From positions 200,366,086 through 200,430,085 of the forward strand of contig CM022302.1 in assembly GCA_011799875.1 (NCBI GenBank): a stretch of DNA of 64,000 bases. Reading direction: 5' to 3'. Made by a program: the position numbers and the translations under genes. Below the pieces are notes generated by a model. It had not been told where the DNA came from. It was given only the letters and a program-made list of their open reading frames with translations, and ran no database searches. Positions 45,328 through 56,597 of the stretch are shown here, in pieces. Each line of letters opens with the position of its first letter. The first letter of the stretch is position 1. This DNA is from Thinopyrum elongatum (taxonomy: Eukaryota; Streptophyta; Magnoliopsida; Poales; Poaceae).

Positions 45328-47006
45328 ATGGCGCCCAAGAAAAAGTCTGGTGCTACAGCTCACCCGTCCACCTCGAAGGCCCCCTCGCATGCAGCCACTG
45401 ATGCCGTGGGGCTACGGGGGCGCACGGGGACATGGACGCCGCGGGGGACGTGACCGGCGCAGGCGGCGCCATCACCGTTCCCCCTGCGGCTGAAGCTGGA
45501 GCGGGGGGCGCTGGGGGAGGATAGCGTCAACAGCATCCTAGTGGCCATGCTCCACAAGATGCGGGTGGGGAGAATATCCCATCTCCACCTCTCCACCTCG
45601 CTGAAGGACGCAGCCGCAGCGATGGCGCTCGCTCTGGTGCGAATTGCAACCTTCTAGCTGCCCCCGCTGCGGGTGTGGTTGCAAGGCACGTGCCATCCCC
45701 AAGGCATGCTGGCCAAGGCGATGCGCCGAATGGGGTCGTCAATCCCCAAGCACATCCACCTCGTTGCCCCGCCACCTTGGCGACAGGCTCGCGGTGACGA
45801 GAGCACGGCGCCGCCACTACCGGCACCGTCAGAAGTTAGGCGACGTCGTCGTCTATGCCGAGCACCGCTTCAGAAGCTATGGCGCGGCCCAACTCCTGTT
45901 GAGATTTTTGCCAGCGGTAGATCAAATGGACGAGTGGAGAGCCACCATTCAAAGCCTGATTGGTTTCGCTGAGGCGGGAGGATCACAGCGAGCAGCCCCG
46001 TCACGGCCTCCGCAGGCAGGAACAACGGCCCGAGCCGCTGGCCGTAACGAAGGGGTCACTCCTATGGTGTAGTCCCCTCCACGGTAGCCAGCGCAGGGGC
46101 CGCGGCCAGAGTCACGCAATCAAGAGCCCGATGAGGTATCAATGGCTTCGTCTGATCCTCGAGCCCGTTGAGATCAGCGGCGGGTCCTGGAAGATAGGCA
46201 AGGGGAAGACGCGCGCATCACCATAGAACGGTGCCGCGACACCCGCCGCCAGTCTGATAGGCGCAATGGTCCCGACGTCGACAAGCCCGTGCCTAGTGGA
46301 GACGGATACCTGCCTTTTGAGGTTGGGTGTCCTGCCTTCACTCGCGAGCTACGGCAAGTCCGTTGGCCGTCTGCCCGTATGTTCAAGCCGGAGATACCAA
46401 AAAAGTACGATGGAAGACTGAACCCGGCAGAGTTCTTGAGCATCTACACCATTGCTTTTCAAGCCGCTGGAGGAAGAGATGAGAAGCTATTCGCCAACTA
46501 CTTCCCTTTGGCGCTGAAGCCAAATGTGAGGTCGTGGCTGATGCATTTACTGGAGAACTCCATCTCGACCTAGGCTAACCTGTGCAATGAGTTTGTTGGC
46601 GCCTTCACGGGGGGCCATCAAGAACTAGGGTGGCCCAGTGACTTGCGGCTCCTCCCACAGAAGTAAGGAGAGAGTTTGTGGAAGTATATGCAGAGATTCA
46701 GCCAGGTGCACAGGAACATTCTAGACATCCACCCAGCAGCTGTGATAGTTGCGTTCCAGTCCAATGTACGCAATCGCAGGATACGTTCGAAGATGAAATC
46801 CGGTTGCCCAAGACTGTGAATGAGCAATACACTTTGACGGATAAGTGTGCCTGAATAGAGGAGGGGAGGCGACTCCCCGGAGAAGAAGACGGCATCGACG
46901 TTGACTCGGAGGAGGACGACGATGCTGCAAATCAGAAGAAGAAGAACAAGAAATGCAACAAGAAGCGCAAGGAGAAGACAGTTCTAGCTGTCGAATGGTC
47001 TGGCGT
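45328..47006 (+). pseudogene. gag of G, part 1 (broken)
   Basis: Starts MAPKKKSGATAH (45328). Low-complexity N-terminal pieces are in several frames (45328-46072), including LLRFLPAVDQMDEWRATIQ. The capsid core is open at 46289-46573 (FKPEIPKKYDGRLNP, NYFPLALKPNVRSWLMHL) and ends at a TAG. It continues with WPSDLRLLP, IQRFSQ-like and VRNRRIRSK sequence through more stops, to KTVLAVEWSGV at the H insertion point. The frameshifts and stops make it a relic. The second part resumes at 57487. Confidence 0.85.
47002..47006. repeat. Target duplication of H (left), GGCGT
   Basis: The copy at 57487-57491 reads TGCGT (one mismatch). G gag continues across the two ends. Confidence 0.8.
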
Positions 47007-47536
47007 TGTCGGGGCATGACACCTATGGGATCCCGAGAGACCCCTTTATGATTCGGTGGGGGGAGAGGTACACGGAAAGAGCAGAACTGGTGACCGACGC
47101 GTGAGGCTTTTACCCAGGTTCGGGACGCTGATCAGCGTAAAACCCTACTCCTGCTTTGTGTTCTTATTGATGTTCTTGAGCCCAGCCTTCAGGAGCGCTC
47201 GCAATGAACAGTACGTTCAAAGAGCAGCTACGCATGCAGAATGGGCCAGAAGTTCTCCTCCCCTGTAGCAGTTGCCTTGGGCCTCCTTTTATATGCTCAA
47301 AGGGGTCTCCACAGTGGCAAAATGTACATACATTGAGGTGTAAAGTAGCTACAGGGTATCATACCTAACCCCTGACGGATTAGGACAAGCGCATTTAATG
47401 CACCGTGAGGTGTCCGTTTAGGTGTCCTCACTTTCTTGGGGATGGAAAAAGGGGCCATCCCATCAGCACCGCTTAAGCTCTCCTCCACTGGCGCGCCGCC
47501 ACGCATCCATGGAAGGAGCCAGAATGTCAGAATCGT

Positions 47537-47562
47537 CACTGTGCCAAAGCGGTGGCACAGTG
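47537..47562. promoter_or_regulatory. Conserved LTR stem-loop
   Basis: A 9-bp perfect stem with an 8-nt loop. It is present in both H LTRs and, with a shorter stem, in both B LTRs (about 10917-10939 and 23406-23428), always just beside the CCGGCAAG repeats. Confidence 0.65.
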
Positions 47563-47582
47563 GCGGAATCTCGCCAGGCGCC

Positions 47583-47684
47583 GATCCTTGCCGGGCACCA
47601 AGCCTTGCCGGGCGCCAGGGCTTGCCGGGCGCCAAGCTTTGCTAGGAACCAAGCCTTGCCGGGCGCCGAGGCTTGCCGGGCTCC
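47583..47684. repeat. Six 17-bp tandem units in the H LTR
   Basis: Consensus AAGCCTTGCCGGGCGCC, six units exactly in register (102 bp). The same array is at about 57174-57275 in the other LTR. Confidence 0.88.
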
Positions 47685-47895
47685 ACGGGCCATCCCGGCA
47701 AGGATCTTGCCGGGGAAGCTGGCCTTCGATTTCCAGCTTTGCTTATTTGCTGATTCTCAGATCTCTGACTTGATGATTTCCTTGATGACTTAAATCGACC
47801 TCGAGCTGATCCCCGCAAGCCTTGCCGCGAGGACGGCTACAACTGCCCGTGCACAAGTAAGGGGTACTAGTGGCCCAATACTTAGTACACCGACA

Positions 47896-47916
47896 GGAGC
47901 CCCCGGGCCTGGGCCA
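47896..47916 (-). promoter_or_regulatory. Polypurine tract of H
   Basis: The minus-strand reading GGCCCAGGCCCGGGGGCTCC abuts the 3' LTR. Confidence 0.7.
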
Positions 47917-48131
47917 TACACGAGTGCGAGGCGTTGTTGGGCTAGGCCCAAACAGTGCACGGGCACGCGTGGCAGGGAATTAACTGCTCACAAAGATCTT
48001 GTTTTACTGTGCCCCCCACTACGCGCACGGAGCGCGTGATGTGGGAAGTGTGCCAAAAAGGCTGCAAACTGTTTCGCGCCCACAGAGGTGCATTCATATT
48101 GGGGGATAAACAAGGTGGCCCCGCTCCTTCC

Positions 48132-48141
48132 CCATAAAAAG
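48132..48141 (+). promoter_or_regulatory. TATA box of the antisense gene in H
   Basis: CCATAAAAAGG lies about 165 bp before the ATG at 48302. It is identical in sequence context (CTCCTTCCCCATAAAAAGGA) to the mirrored box of B. Confidence 0.72.
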
Positions 48142-48301
48142 GAGAAGTCGTGGAGGCGCAAACCCATTCACCCCCCTCTTCTTCCCAATCTGGCTATCGC
48201 CATCGCCTTCCTCTGCTCGAGCTCAGAGCGAAACCTTCCTTCTCTTTTGCTCGCCGCTCCCGCGCTCGTTCCGTCCTCCGGCTTCCATCTCCACAGCCGC
48301 C

Positions 48302-51300
48302 ATGCCGCCCAAGACCAGCAAAGGCAAGGGCACGGACAAGGAGGCGAAAGCCGAAGTTCCGGAAAGCGAGCTGGTGAAGATGCGGAAGAGGCTCGTCGTC
48401 TTCCCTCCGACGCTTGACGCCGAAACCTTGAAGGGACGATACCAATGCATGTGGGCGAAGGGAACACAAGCCCACCCCGCCACAGGCGTCATCCCAGGTG
48501 CTAGTTCCAAAGGCGGATCGGACAGATACCCCTTCTTCACTGCGTACTTTTATTGCGGGCTCTGTCCACCTTTTTCCGATTTCTTCAACGACATCATGTA
48601 TACATACGGCTTCCGCCTTCTTGACTTCACGCCGAATGCCGTATTTTGTATGTCGATCTTTGCCCATCTTTGTGAAATTTTTGCCGGCGTGATCCCCAAT
48701 TCTGCTCTTTTCCGCCACTATTTCTATCCTCGAATCCAAAAAGGAGAGGCTCTCTCTGGATCTATTGCTTGGATTCCAAGGGCCTGGAACAAAGAGATAT
48801 ACCCAGATGGAGTTTACCGCGAAAAGTGGGACGAGTGGCGGGCCGAATGGTGCTGGATCCAGGAAGCAGATCCTCATCCTTTTTGCCATCCCCGGCGACA
48901 GAAGGTGGTCCGCGGCAATGATTGGGGCGATCTCGCCGCAGAAGACGAGAAGCTCACAATCGCTACTACCAGAATCCTCCGCTTGAAGGCTGCCGGGCTG
49001 ACAATGGAGATGATCGGCTTCGACTTCCTCCGCCGCCGCATCGCCCCTCTGCAGAATACGGGAAGGCCAGCCTGGGAGTATAAGAACGCAGCGGATGTCA
49101 TGAGGCTGCGCCCCGGGCTGAACAATAACTTGACTGTTATGCAGCTTGGCGCTCTCCGCCAGAAGTTATTCCAGCGCGAAGACAAGCACCGGTTGCCGGC
49201 AAGGATCGTCCCCTTGTGCAACAACTCTGTGCTGGGGTTGATCATTGCTTTCTTGCCGATGTTCAACGCCCACGGCCTTGACCCGACCTGGGTCGAGCCA
49301 AGCGAGGAAGAAGCGCAGAAATTCTTCGACAATCTGATGGAAAAGCCTGTCCGGCAAGAGCCGGATCTTATTCGCGCCACCACGGATCAGGAGGTAGCAT
49401 ACATCGCTACCAGAGTGGAGGAAGCGAATCTTGCCGCGGAAGCCGGCAGCGTTGGCTTCACAGAGTGGGAAGCCAGCGAGGCAGAGGTGGTAGTGGAGGC
49501 GAAGCCTGCCGGGAAGGACGAGGTTGCCGGGGAGGAGAGCGGCGCAGCCGCTGAAATCTCATCCGGCGAGGACTCAGTCGAAGAAGAAGAGACGCGAGAA
49601 GAGCCCCCTCCTCCGAAGAAGAAGGCGAAGCGTGTTCTTCGGAAGGCTGCGTCTGACATCCCGGCAAGCCAGCCCTCTTCGAGCGGTGAAGCCCCCGGCA
49701 AGAAAGTGGCCGGCAAGACCGGACCGCGGCAGGGGGCCCGTCAACAGCCTGCATGGCGTGCGAGGCCCGCACCAGCGGCCACTGCTGGGGCGGCAGGAGG
49801 GTCTCGCACCACCGCACCGGAAGCTGCCCCGGCGCCTGCCACAGCCAAGCGTCCTAGGACTCCTCCGCCGCCTCCCCACTCAGACACCGCAACGGAGGTC
49901 GACTTCGACATCTCCGGCTTTAGTCTGGAGCGAGAGGAAGAAGAGTAAGTACTTTGCCACAGCTTTTACCTTCCAATCTTGCATCAATCTTTACTGACTT
50001 GCTTGTATTGCTTCTGTAGTGACACAGAAACCTTGCTGGAGAGGATGGCGAAGAGGTCAAGGACTTCTACGGGCGATGAGCCCCCGGCAGGCTCCACTAG
50101 CGTGCCAGAGACCGTCATCGTGAGCCCGGAGCCTAGTCCTCAACGCAGCCCCCAGCGTAAGTTCATTGTCCCTTTTTCTGTTGGCTGGTGCCGAGGCTTC
50201 CATTCTTGTCGCTGATATCTTCGGGTTTGCAGGAGAAGAACGGCAACAAGGAGAAGATTGCCCCATTGTGCCTCCTTCATCGACCGCTCCGCCCACAAGC
50301 ACATCTCCGGCAAGAGATCCTGCCGACGAGCCCGGCCAGATTGAGGAGGAGCCGACAAGCACGGACTCCGGCAACCCACCCCCGGCAACCGGAGTTGCCG
50401 GGAGAGGCGAAGCTACCTCTCGATAGCCCGACGCAGGTACTCGATCGCCTCAAAGTGCTAGTTATTCTTTTCCCCTCACTTCTTTATCTTTGATCACTTC
50501 AATATTTAAAAACTCGATCTTATTCTGACCTTCTCCTTCTCCCTTCAGAGTTCTCTGAGATGGAACATATGGACGTCGACGCCGTCATCGAGGAGACCGC
50601 CAGGGATGCTGCTGCCGAAGCGGACAGGATCACTGCCGGTGAGGCCACCAAGGATGATGTTGCCGGGGCCGGTGATGCTCTTGACGGGGAGGCCGCCAAG
50701 ACAGCACGCAAGGAAATCACGGAAGAACCTGCTGAAGAGGGCGACAAGGAGGCTGGGGACCATACTGACGGCATTCCTGCCGCAGGAGCGCCAGGCGCTG
50801 CATCAGCCGCGAAGCCCCCTGTCACTGGTGAGGCGGCCACTGAAGACCAGCCATCAACATCTGACGAGCCCTCATCCAGCAAGTATCTCAAAGTTGGCGA
50901 AAACCTATTCATCAACTTGCCAGGGACGGCAAGCACCGAGGCACCAGCCGAAGGAGAAATTTTTGAGGAAATTATTGCCGCTGCCGGGCTCGAAGTTGTT
51001 GACGATCCCAGTGCTAGCAATGGCATGTCTGAAGAGGATCGGCTCCTTCAGGCCATGGGCGAAAACTTCCGCAAACTCCAGGCTCTCCATCGTGCCCGAA
51101 AAGAGAAGGCGGACTCCAGAATGGCAGTTGTCGAGGCAGCCAAATGCAAATCTGGCATGCCGAGGCCCTTCAAGAGCTGGTTGCCGGTCGAGAACAAGTG
51201 AGCCAGCAATGGAATGAGGTCCTCCTGAAGCAATCAGACATGGAGAAGGCCCATGATGAAGCTGTTCAAAGGATCGCTGCCGAAGATGCTCTCCTGACGG

Positions 51301-52229
51301 GGCGCCGCGTTGCTCTTGACGCTTTCGAAGAAGATCTCACCGCACGTGAGCAGGCGCTCGCCGCCAAGCTTCGCAGCAAGGATGAAGACATTGAAGATCT
51401 TGTCGCGCGGCGGACCCAGGAGCTGGAGCAGAAGCACAAGGAGGCGCTCGAAGCTCTAACTGCAAGTCACGCTGGCAAGCTCAAGGAGGCCGTCGATGCT
51501 GCCAAAGCTGTAGAGGCCGCCAAGAACGAGCTGAGCGACAAAGTGAAGAGGCTGGAGACGGATCTCGACGAGCATGGCAAGGAGCTCTCGACGCTCAAGG
51601 GGGACAGGGAAAAAACCCTCCACTCCTTGGCGGAGATGCAAGTCGCCCTGTCTGGCAAGACCAAGTAGCTCTCCTCTGCGGCTGATGATATTGCGGTTCT
51701 GGAGCTGAAGCTGACCACGCTGCAGAAATCCCTCGAGGCCGGCAGGGCCCGTGAGAAGGCTCTACTCAAGGATCTCCAAGGAGAGAGGAACCTGCTCAAG
51801 AGCGCTGCCGCTGCCCAGGCTGATTATGAAAAGGGAGTGGAGATCTGGACTGACCGTCTCATCGCCACCGCGGAGAAGCTTACCGCAGAACTGTCAACCA
51901 TGGGCTTGTCAAACTTCAGATATTCTTCCGAGGAAAGAATATCTCCAAGCGCCAGGTTGACGATGTTCTTTGAAAGCATCATCAACGCGTTGAGGGCGCT
52001 CCAGCCCAGCCGGGCGACCCAACTGGCGAACGAGACTCGCCGGCTTTGCCGGGCCGTCCTTCGCAAGGTGCTGCTCAAGGTGGTGCACAGCAATCCCGGC
52101 ATCGATCTCTCCAGCGCACTCGGCCACCTGCCAAAGGATGCAAATGTTGAGGCGCTTGAGAAGTGCATCGCGCCGATCCTTGAGAAGGTGGACTCCATCA
52201 AAAGGATCGAAGGCCAGCGCAGGGATTGA
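48302..52229 (+). pseudogene. Antisense spliced gene of element H: gypsy-transposon domain plus coiled coil
   Basis: A four-exon model: 48302-49944, 50020-50156, 50233-50436 and 50549-52229. Donors are GTAAGT, GTAAGT and GTACTC; acceptors are TGTAG, TTGCAG and TTCAG; phases join correctly at all three junctions. Exon 1 (intact, 547 codons) begins MPPKTSKGKG. It carries the PF04195-like domain (YFYCGLCPPFSDFF, LLDFTPNAVFCMSIFAHLCE, AWIPRAWNKEIYPDG) and an acidic Pro/Ala-rich tail with a basic KKKAKRVLRK patch. Exon 4 is an alanine/glutamate-rich segment and a coiled coil (KLEMD/KRLETD, LHSLAEMQVA) ending EGQRRD. Lesions: a TAG near the end of exon 3 (50424), a small deletion with frameshift near 51140, and a TAG at 51666. 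It is probably nuclear or structural in role; true function is unknown. Confidence 0.82.
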
Positions 52230-53032
52230 GTGCTTCCCTTTTATTCTTGCCGCCACCATCTCATGTAAAAGACAGTTAAGTCTCGAGTTAGGACTGCGGC
52301 AACTCATGGATGTAATATAATTTAACTATGTTTAGGCTCATGCTAGCTACTTTCCTTGTCTGATTCCTTTATGTATGGAGTTCATCCTACGCTTACTGAA
52401 AAACTTGCCGGCGCGCAACATGCCGCGAGCGCTGGGTGCGGGACTTCAGCAGCCTGCTGGAGGCGCAGCGGCCGGCAAGACTCCTTGGCGCTCTCAGTGC
52501 AGCCACTTAAATCGTTGAGCGGACTCGAAACAAAATAAGGGCGCAACTGATTACAACAAGGGTTCCTTCGCGTGCAGATTTTCCATACAAGGGTCGGAAT
52601 CGTCCAAGGAACTAACTTGGTAATAAAAAGAAAAACTTGCTCTGAGTTTTTAGGACTTAGCTTTCTGTCTTTGTCCTTCCTCCGGCAAGCATACGATTCC
52701 GAACGTCACCAACTGGTATTCATGTCTCCCTTCCTCCCCCGGCAAATGTGCGCGCGAGGAATCCTTCTGTCTTTAGGAAAAAGAAAGAAGAGAAAATAAA
52801 GAGATGAAACCTTGGCGGTTCGTTAGAACTTACCGGGATCAGGTGTTATACAACATCTTAGACAAACATGCATATATGAATGTGAACATGAGAATTAATA
52901 AGGAAATGTACAACACTTAAATTTATTCATCTGTGCTCAGGGTTTGCGCCTGGCTTTGTACAAAGGATCATATGCCTTGCCGGCAAGACATGTACAAAAA
53001 GGTGGTTGCCGGGAGCCCCCGGCAACCGCGCC
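52230..53032. other. Spacer between the converging genes of H
   Basis: No gene. Mirrors B 17913-18737 and holds TTGCCGGC motifs and the shared 3' ends. Confidence 0.6.
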
Positions 53033-56000
53033 TTATGGATAGAACTTGCGAAGATGTTCGATATTCCAGGAATTACTCACTGGAACGCCATCCTCGGTCT
53101 CCAGGCGGACAGCGCCAGGCCTGGTGACTCGTACTACCCGATAAGGGCCTTCCCACTTTGGCGTCAACTTGTTTGAATTCTTGGCGGACTGAATCCGTCG
53201 AAGAACAAGGTCGCCTTCCTCAAGGCTTCGGGCATGAACTTTGCGGCTATGATAGCGGCGCAAAGCTTGCTGGTAGCGTGCAGCTCGCACAGCAGCCTGA
53301 AGATGATTCTCCTCAAGGAGCACAACGTTATCTTGCCGCAGTTGCTCTTGCTCGAGCTCATCATAAGCGAGCACTCGAGGAGATCCGTATATGAGTTCCG
53401 TGGGGAGAACTGCTTCCACTCCATACACTAGAGCGAAGGGCGTCTGGCCGGTGGCTCGATTTGGTGTCGTTCTGATTGACCAAAGAACCGCCGGCAACTC
53501 ATCAATCCAGCGTCTTCCGCACTTTTTCAGTCTGTCAAAAGTTCTGGTCCTGAGACCGCGCAGCACTTCAGCATTGGCCCTCTCCGCTTGGCCGTTGCTT
53601 CTCGGGTGAGCAACAGAGGCAAAACAAATCTTGCCGCCAAGGTCTTGGACGTACTGCATGAAGGTGCGACTTGTGAACTGCGTGCCGTTGTCGGTGATGA
53701 TCCTGTTAGGCACACCGAAACGGCAAACAATTCCTTTGAAGAACTTGACAGCCGACTGTGCTGTCACCTTCCTCACTGCTTCCACCTCCGGCCACTTTGT
53801 GAACTTGTCGATAGCAACGTACAAGTACTCAAAGCCCCCGGCAGCACGGGGGAAGGGGCCCAATATGTCGAGCCCCCAGACCGAAAATGGCCAGGAGAGA
53901 GGGATTGTTTGAAGAGCTTGAGCTGGCTGATGTAATTTCTTCGAATGAAACTGGCACGCTTCACACCTGGTTACTAGTGCAGTCGCATCCTGGAGGGCGG
54001 TGGGCCAAAAGAAACCTTGCCGGAATGCTTTCCCGGCAAGCGCTCTTGACCCTATGTGAGAGCCACACATGCCCCCATGTATCTCTGCCAACAGCTCTAG
54101 TCCATCCTCCCGAGGAATGCACTTCAATTTCACACCGTTTGGTCTCTTTCTGTACAGGACGTCATCGATGAACTTGTACATAACAGACCGACGGGCTACT
54201 CTCTCCGCTTCTTCTTGTTCCTCAGGGAGTTCACCTGTCTGAAGGAAATGGACAATGTGCTGCGCCCATGCTAGAGCCTGAGGCTCGACGGCTAGGACTA
54301 AAGGCATCTCCTCCGCCGGGGGGACGTTTGTCTCGACAGCAAGGGCCTGAGGCCCTACCGGAGCCTGTTGCTCCCCAGCAGGCGTGTCGATCCCGGCAAC
54401 TTCCTTGCCGGCGGCTCCGGGGAGCTCTGCCGGGAAGTACTGGCCAGAGTTCAACTTTCTTCTCTTTTCTTGCCGTGTCGATGGCGCCACGGATGGTTGA
54501 GTCAATTGGAGCACAAAAGTTCCTGGTTCCACAGGCAACTTGAGGGCAGCACGCTTTGACAGGTCGTCAGCAACGCTGTTCTCGGCAGAAGGAACGTGCT
54601 CCATCTGCAGACCATCAAAGCGCTCTTCCAATTTCCTCACTTCATCTACGTAGGCTTGCATCAACGGACTTTGATAGTTCTTGTTGACCTGCCTGACGAC
54701 AAGCTGTGAATCACCTTTGATAATGAGCTTTTTGATACCAAGGTCTGCCGCGATCCTAAGACCGGCAAGCAAACCTTCGTACTCTGCAGTGTTGTTGGTT
54801 GAACTCTCCCGGGGAAAATGCATTTGGACTACGTACTTGAGGTGCTCTCCGGTGGGTGCGACAAGCAGCACACCAGCACCAGCGCCTTGCAGCGAAAAAG
54901 CCCCGTCAAAGTACATAATCCATTGCTGATCGATTTCTTTTCCGGGGAGACTTGTTTCTTGAACTTCTTCGTCCGGCGTCGGGGTCCATTCTGCAATGAA
55001 CTCCGCCAAGGCCCTGCTCTGAATTGTGGAAGTACTTTCAAACTTAAGACCAAAGCTGGACAGTTCCAACGCCCACTCCACGATCCTGTCGGTTGCCTCT
55101 GGATTTTGCAAAATCCGTTGCAATGGAAAGCGAGTGACAACGGTGATTTCATGTGCTTGAAAATAATGGCGCAGCTTCCTCGAGGCCATAAGAAGGCCGA
55201 AAAGCAATTTCTGCACACCAGAATATCTTGACCTAGCTCCTTGTAAAAGAGAGCTAACAAATTAAACTGGGCGCTGCACCATCTTCTTTTTCTGCACTGG
55301 TTCTTCTGTCTGCGCAGATCCTGTCTTGCCGGGATCAACCCTTGCCGGGGAAGATCTTGCCGCGTCACTTGGCCGTCCTGCCGCTGATGTTGCCTCCTCA
55401 TCAGCTTCCCTCTGCGCCACCAGCGCAGCACTAACCACTTGATTTGTTGCCGCCAGATACAGCAGCAACGGCTCTTGTGGTTTAGGTGCGACTAGCGTCG
55501 GCGGAGAAGAAAGGTATTTCTTCAAACCTTGCAGCACCGCCTCCGCTTCCGGAGTCCATTTCATTGGACCTGCCTTCTTCAAAATTTTGAAGAAGGGCAG
55601 GGCGCGCTCAGCAGATTTGGAAATAAACCTGCTTAGAGTAGCAACACAGCCGGCAAGACGACGCACATCCTTGACGCGTCTCGGCACTTCAATTTGCTCA
55701 ATGGCTTTGATCTTGTCGGGGTTCGCTTCGATTCCCCGGCAAGATACAAAGAATCCGAGGAGCTTGCCGGAAGGAACACCGAACACACACTTCTCAGGAT
55801 TGAGCTTCAAGTTGATCTTGCGCAAGTTTGTAAATGTTTCTTCTAAGTCTTGAATGAGCGTTGCTTTATCCTTAGTTTTGACCACTATATCATCCATATA
55901 CGCCTCCATATTTCTATGGAGTTGTGGCTCAAAACCAATCTGGATTGCTCTGGCAAATGTTGAACCAGCACTTTTCAACCCGAAAGGCATTCGTATAAAA

Positions 56001-56482
56001 CAATACGTACCACAAGGGGTGATAAAGGCGGTCTTCTCTTCATCTTCCTTTGCCATAAAAATCTGATGATACCCTGAATAAGCATCAAGGAAGGACAGGA
56101 GATCACAACCAGCGGTGGCATCCACAATCTGGTCGATGCGCGGCAAGGGAAAAGGATCTTTTGGACAAGCTTTATTGATATCTGTGTAATCGATACAAAG
56201 CCTCCATTTCCCGTTCGCTTTCCGCACTACAACCGGATTGGCCAGCCAGGTTGGATGAAGCACTCCTTTGACCAGTCCTGCCGCCTCCAGCTTCTTAATT
56301 TCTTCGGCAATGAATTCTTGCCGCTCCAAGGCCTGTTTCCTCACCCTTTGCTTGACGGGCCGCGCATGAGGACAGACAGCAAGGTGGTGCTCAATTACTT
56401 TCCTGGGAACGCCGGGGATGTCAGACGGTTGCCATGCAAACACGTCGACATTCGCCCGCAGGAAAGCAACGAGCGCGCTTTC
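53033..56482 (-). pseudogene. RT-RNase H-integrase polyprotein of H (nearly intact)
   Basis: Two long minus-strand frames cover all of pol. The 56482-55262 frame, after the conserved TAG, holds RT (FAWQPSDIPGVPR, LCIDYTDINKACPKD, FLDAYSGYHQIF, YMDD at about 55900-55889) and ends at a stop after VQRPV. The 55216-53033 frame (727 codons) holds the RNase H-like domain (YFDGAFSLQGAGAG, NNTAEYEGLLAGL, IKGDSQLVVRQ) and integrase (HHCC finger, WGLDILGPFP, IITDNGTQF, NGQAERANAEV) ending FYP. Only about 45 bp separate the two frames. This is the best-preserved pol in the window and shows the ancestral codons at sites stopped in B. Confidence 0.92.
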
Positions 56483-56592
56483 CTATTTGTCATCTAGGAT
56501 GGAACTTATGGTGAAAGTTCCCCCCGTTCCGTCCTCCCTGGCAGGCACCTTCTTAGTTTCCGGCGGGGCAGCCTTGGACTTCTTGTTCTTGC
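56483..56592 (-). pseudogene. Tail of gag-protease in H, fused to the LTR
   Basis: The minus-strand reading KNKKSKAAPPETKKVP...TISSILDDK, then TAG (56485-56483), matches the last about 35 residues of the B gag-protease ORF. It starts 5 bp after the LTR end, with TCTTT the only leader left. The primer site, gag and protease are therefore gone. Confidence 0.85.
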
Positions 56593-56597
56593 AAAGA

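Larger units (their letters stand above)
47007..47895 (-). repeat. 3' LTR of H
   Basis: 889 bp; plus-strand ends TGTCGGGGCATG and CACCGACA. It contains the six-unit 17-bp repeat (47583-47684), a perfect stem-loop CACTGTGCC/GGCACAGTG (47537-47562), and a TATA box on the minus strand near 47285-47294. Confidence 0.92.

Noticed and set aside
47583..47684. Regular short repeats that might suggest a CRISPR array
   Set aside because: The units are 17 bp without spacers, lie inside an LTR of a plant retrotransposon, and recur in both LTRs.
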